Shown here: positions 6,377 through 8,194 of the stretch, in pieces
Layout: each line of letters opens with the position of its first letter
Numbering within the stretch: position 1 is the first letter of the stretch
Source: Candidatus Sumerlaeota bacterium
Lineage (GTDB): Bacteria; Sumerlaeota; Sumerlaeia; MWCT01
Length of the DNA: 8,194 nucleotides
NCBI GenBank assembly: GCA_026398545.1
Contig: JAPLSR010000131.1
Span: 1 to 8,194, forward strand
Direction of reading: 5' to 3'
Program-made: the position numbers and the translations under genes
Notes under the pieces: model-generated
Databases searched by the model: none
Seen by the model: only the letters and a program-made list of their open reading frames with translations
Told to the model about the DNA's origin: nothing

Positions 6377-7396
6377 TCACAAATATTTTTCAGCGGCGGC
6401 AAGGACATCATCCACCGTGACTTCTTCCATGCACTGAAAGGTTCTGCGGCAGCGGGGGCTCATGCAGGGAGGATGGTCCTGGGGTTTGCGAATGAGTGTC
6501 GCCCTGTCCGAACAGGGGGCAGTCCGCCGCCAGTCGGTTGAACCAAAGATTGCCACGATGGGGATATTCACCGCGGCGGCAACATGCATCAGCCCGGAAT
6601 CATTCGTCACAAAAAGGGAGTAATGCCCCATGACGGCAGGGAGGATTTTTAAAGAGACCTTTCCCACAAGGTCAATCATGTCACAGCGACACATCTGTTT
6701 TACCTTTTCAAAAAACGGGCGGTCTCTTGCCACACTCACGAAAACACACCTGACGCCGTGTTTTTCAGTCAGAAGCCGTGTCACATCCGCAAAACGCTCC
6801 GGCAGCCACCGCTTGGTCTCCCACTGAAAGGCGAACGGATTGACGCCCACAAGGCGCTTCTCACCATCCCAACCGTTTTCCAGAAGGAGACGCCTCGCCT
6901 CACGCCGCTCAGACTCGTCCGGATATAATCTCAACACCCTCCTGTGGCGTGAGAGGTCGGTGAATGGGCTCAGGAGATTGAGATAATACTCAACCATGGA
7001 GGACTGCATGATGTCCGGCGTTTGCGCAATGGGTCTGGTAAGCAGGAGACGGCGAAAATTCATGGCATACCCGATGCGTTCCCGGACATTCCCCGCATAA
7101 AAGGCAAGGGCGGTGCGAAAGGAATTGGTGAGGAGAAATCCTGAGTCGGGTCGCCTCTCGCGCAAAAGCCTGACAAGCAGAAGGGTGGAGATATATTTTC
7201 CCCTCTCCTCCAGTGTCAAAATCTCATCTATGCCGGGGAAATGGCTGAGGATATCTGAGATCCATGGGCTCCCCACAAGGGTGATGCGGGAGGAGGGGAA
7301 GACGTCGCGAAGGGTGTGCAAAAAGGGTGTGGCAAGAACGGTGTCGCCAAGCCAGTTGGGGAGATGGACAATGATGCTCTGTCGGTCATTTATCAT
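6377..7396 (-). CDS. waaF: Glycosyltransferase family 9, lipopolysaccharide heptosyltransferase II-like
   Basis: A 339-residue cytoplasmic enzyme expected to add a heptose, or another sugar from a nucleotide donor, to the inner core of LPS. The N-terminal motif HLPNWLGDTVLATPFLHTLR (11-30) includes the family aspartate D18. The donor-domain motifs are NPFAFQWETKRWLPERFA (186-203), DLVGKVSL (242-249) and NDSGLMHVAAA (265-275), then IFGSTDWRRTAP (283-294). A C-terminal cysteine cluster (C311, C316, C322) with CMEEVTVDDV matches the WaaF tail. Length is normal for the family. I chose the ATG at 7396, which puts the first beta strand at the expected place; longer in-frame starts reach 7429 but add residues inside the upstream gene. 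The start overlaps the end of the family 2 glycosyltransferase gene by 11 bases, suggesting coupled translation, which fits the weak ribosome binding site. The exact sugar and position are not determined by sequence. Confidence 0.88.
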   Translation of the reverse strand: MINDRQSIIVHLPNWLGDTVLATPFLHTLRDVFPSSRITLVGSPWISDILSHFPGIDEILTLEERGKYISTLLLVRLLRERRPDSGFLLTNSFRTALAFYAGNVRERIGYAMNFRRLLLTRPIAQTPDIMQSSMVEYYLNLLSPFTDLSRHRRVLRLYPDESERREARRLLLENGWDGEKRLVGVNPFAFQWETKRWLPERFADVTRLLTEKHGVRCVFVSVARDRPFFEKVKQMCRCDMIDLVGKVSLKILPAVMGHYSLFVTNDSGLMHVAAAVNIPIVAIFGSTDWRRTAPCSDRATLIRKPQDHPPCMSPRCRRTFQCMEEVTVDDVLAAAEKYL

Positions 7397-8156
7397 GGCT
7401 GTCTTTCTGCCGCTCATATAGCTTTGCATATTTCAGAAAGACGCTGTAGGAGGCGAGGATGCACAAAATCAGTCCGGGAATGCCGTCCAGAAATCCAAGG
7501 TTAAGGATATATTGTCTGAAGAAGCGAAAAAGCGGGCGGAGTGTGAGGTGATACCATCTGACCTTTTTTGTTGTGCGCTCGCGGTCGCCAGCCGCCCACG
7601 TTGTGTAGCGCTCCATCTTCTTCAAAAATTGCTCCATGGAGGAAAAGGTATAATGAACAAGTTTGTTTTTCAGGTGGCGCGAGCGACCATCCAGAATGAC
7701 ATTTGCATGAACCTCGCGCTCCTGGTAGCGCCCCCTGTCGCGGCGGAAAAGGCGAAGGACGTTATCCCTGTTCCACCCGCAGTGATTGATGCGCCTCCCC
7801 ATGAAATGATTGATGCGATAAATGGAGAAGCCGTCATAGCCATCGCCGTCGCTTTTCAGGATTTCCAGAATCTCATCGCGAAGCTCAGGCGTGACTCGCT
7901 CATCTGCATCCACAATCATAACCCATGGATGCGTCGCCTGCGGGATTGCCCAGTTTTTCTGCGTGGCGGAATTGACATACTCATGCTGGACGATGCGGCT
8001 GGTGAAAGGGCGTGCAATCTCAAGCGTCCTGTCCGTGCTGAAAGAGTCCACCACAAAGATTTCATCCGCCCACCTGACCGACTCCAGGCACTCGCGGATA
8101 TTTCGCTCCTCATTAAACGTGGGTATGATGATAGTCAATTTTGCCGTCTCGGTCAT
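7386..8156 (-). CDS. Glycosyltransferase family 2, WaaE/KdtX-like LPS core enzyme
   Basis: A protein of 256 residues from the ATG at 8156. The GT-A fold opens with LTIIIPTFNEERNIRECLES (7-26), then WADEIFVVDSFSTDRTLEIA (29-48). The metal-binding D-x-D-type motif is DADE (83-86), and 'KNWA' (67-70) plus EVHANVIL (148-155) match the WaaE/KdtX group, which adds a sugar such as beta-glucose to heptose I of the LPS core. Residues about 208-240 are hydrophobic with aromatic residues and probably associate with the membrane. The start is uncertain: in-frame ATG at 8171 and TTG at 8177 exist, and the frame stays open to the window edge without a stop, but homologues begin just before the first beta strand, which favours 8156. 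No strong ribosome binding site is seen before any of them. It overlaps the waaF-like gene by 11 bases, and both likely act in one core-assembly pathway. Confidence 0.85.
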   Translation of the reverse strand: MTETAKLTIIIPTFNEERNIRECLESVRWADEIFVVDSFSTDRTLEIARPFTSRIVQHEYVNSATQKNWAIPQATHPWVMIVDADERVTPELRDEILEILKSDGDGYDGFSIYRINHFMGRRINHCGWNRDNVLRLFRRDRGRYQEREVHANVILDGRSRHLKNKLVHYTFSSMEQFLKKMERYTTWAAGDRERTTKKVRWYHLTLRPLFRFFRQYILNLGFLDGIPGLILCILASYSVFLKYAKLYERQKDSHDK

Positions 8157-8194
8157 AAAACCCAGTCTCATATCCAAATATAACTTAATTGTTA

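Noticed and set aside
7512..8183. Plus-strand open frame of 223 codons
   Set aside because: It is the complement of the family 2 glycosyltransferase gene, whose motifs (DADE, the first Rossmann strand) prove the minus strand is coding here.

Overview
The window looks like chromosomal DNA from a Gram-negative bacterium. Two genes on the minus strand resemble lipopolysaccharide (LPS) core glycosyltransferases: a WaaF-type heptosyltransferase and a WaaE-type family 2 enzyme. A tetratricopeptide-repeat (TPR) protein carries a signal peptide. The protein mix (a stand-alone TrpB2-type tryptophan synthase beta chain, a single-domain LUD protein, and an N-terminal 'D-x-I-x-L-K-x-G' beta domain joined to TPRs) is one I associate with little-studied anaerobic or environmental lineages. 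The sequence does not fix a taxon. There are no transposases, phage genes, tRNAs, rRNAs or CRISPR arrays.

Layout, left to right. Positions 1-63 hold the first codons of a minus-strand gene that leaves the window; it resembles the N-terminus of a family 4 glycosyltransferase. A 183-base divergent intergenic region follows. A plus-strand LUD-domain gene (253-867) is convergent with a minus-strand exported TPR protein (879-2522), the two stops lying only 11 bases apart. A second divergent region (2523-2756) separates the TPR gene from trpB of the TrpB2 class (2757-4088, plus strand). The remainder is one minus-strand block whose transcription order runs from high to low coordinates: family 2 glycosyltransferase (about 8156-7386), WaaF-like heptosyltransferase (7396-6377, overlapping the previous gene by 11 bases), a large HAD-superfamily phosphatase/mutase-like protein (6277-4874), and an ABC-2 type permease with a GTG start (4838-4125).

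Functionally, the two glycosyltransferases very probably act in succession on LPS core or a similar surface glycan. The HAD protein could process a sugar phosphate in the same pathway, but that rests on position only. The permease has no ATPase gene beside it in this window. The least ordinary items are the HAD protein, whose cap insertion is far longer than usual, and the orphan permease that follows it. I found no convincing evidence of a wholly new multi-gene system; most genes belong to recognisable families.
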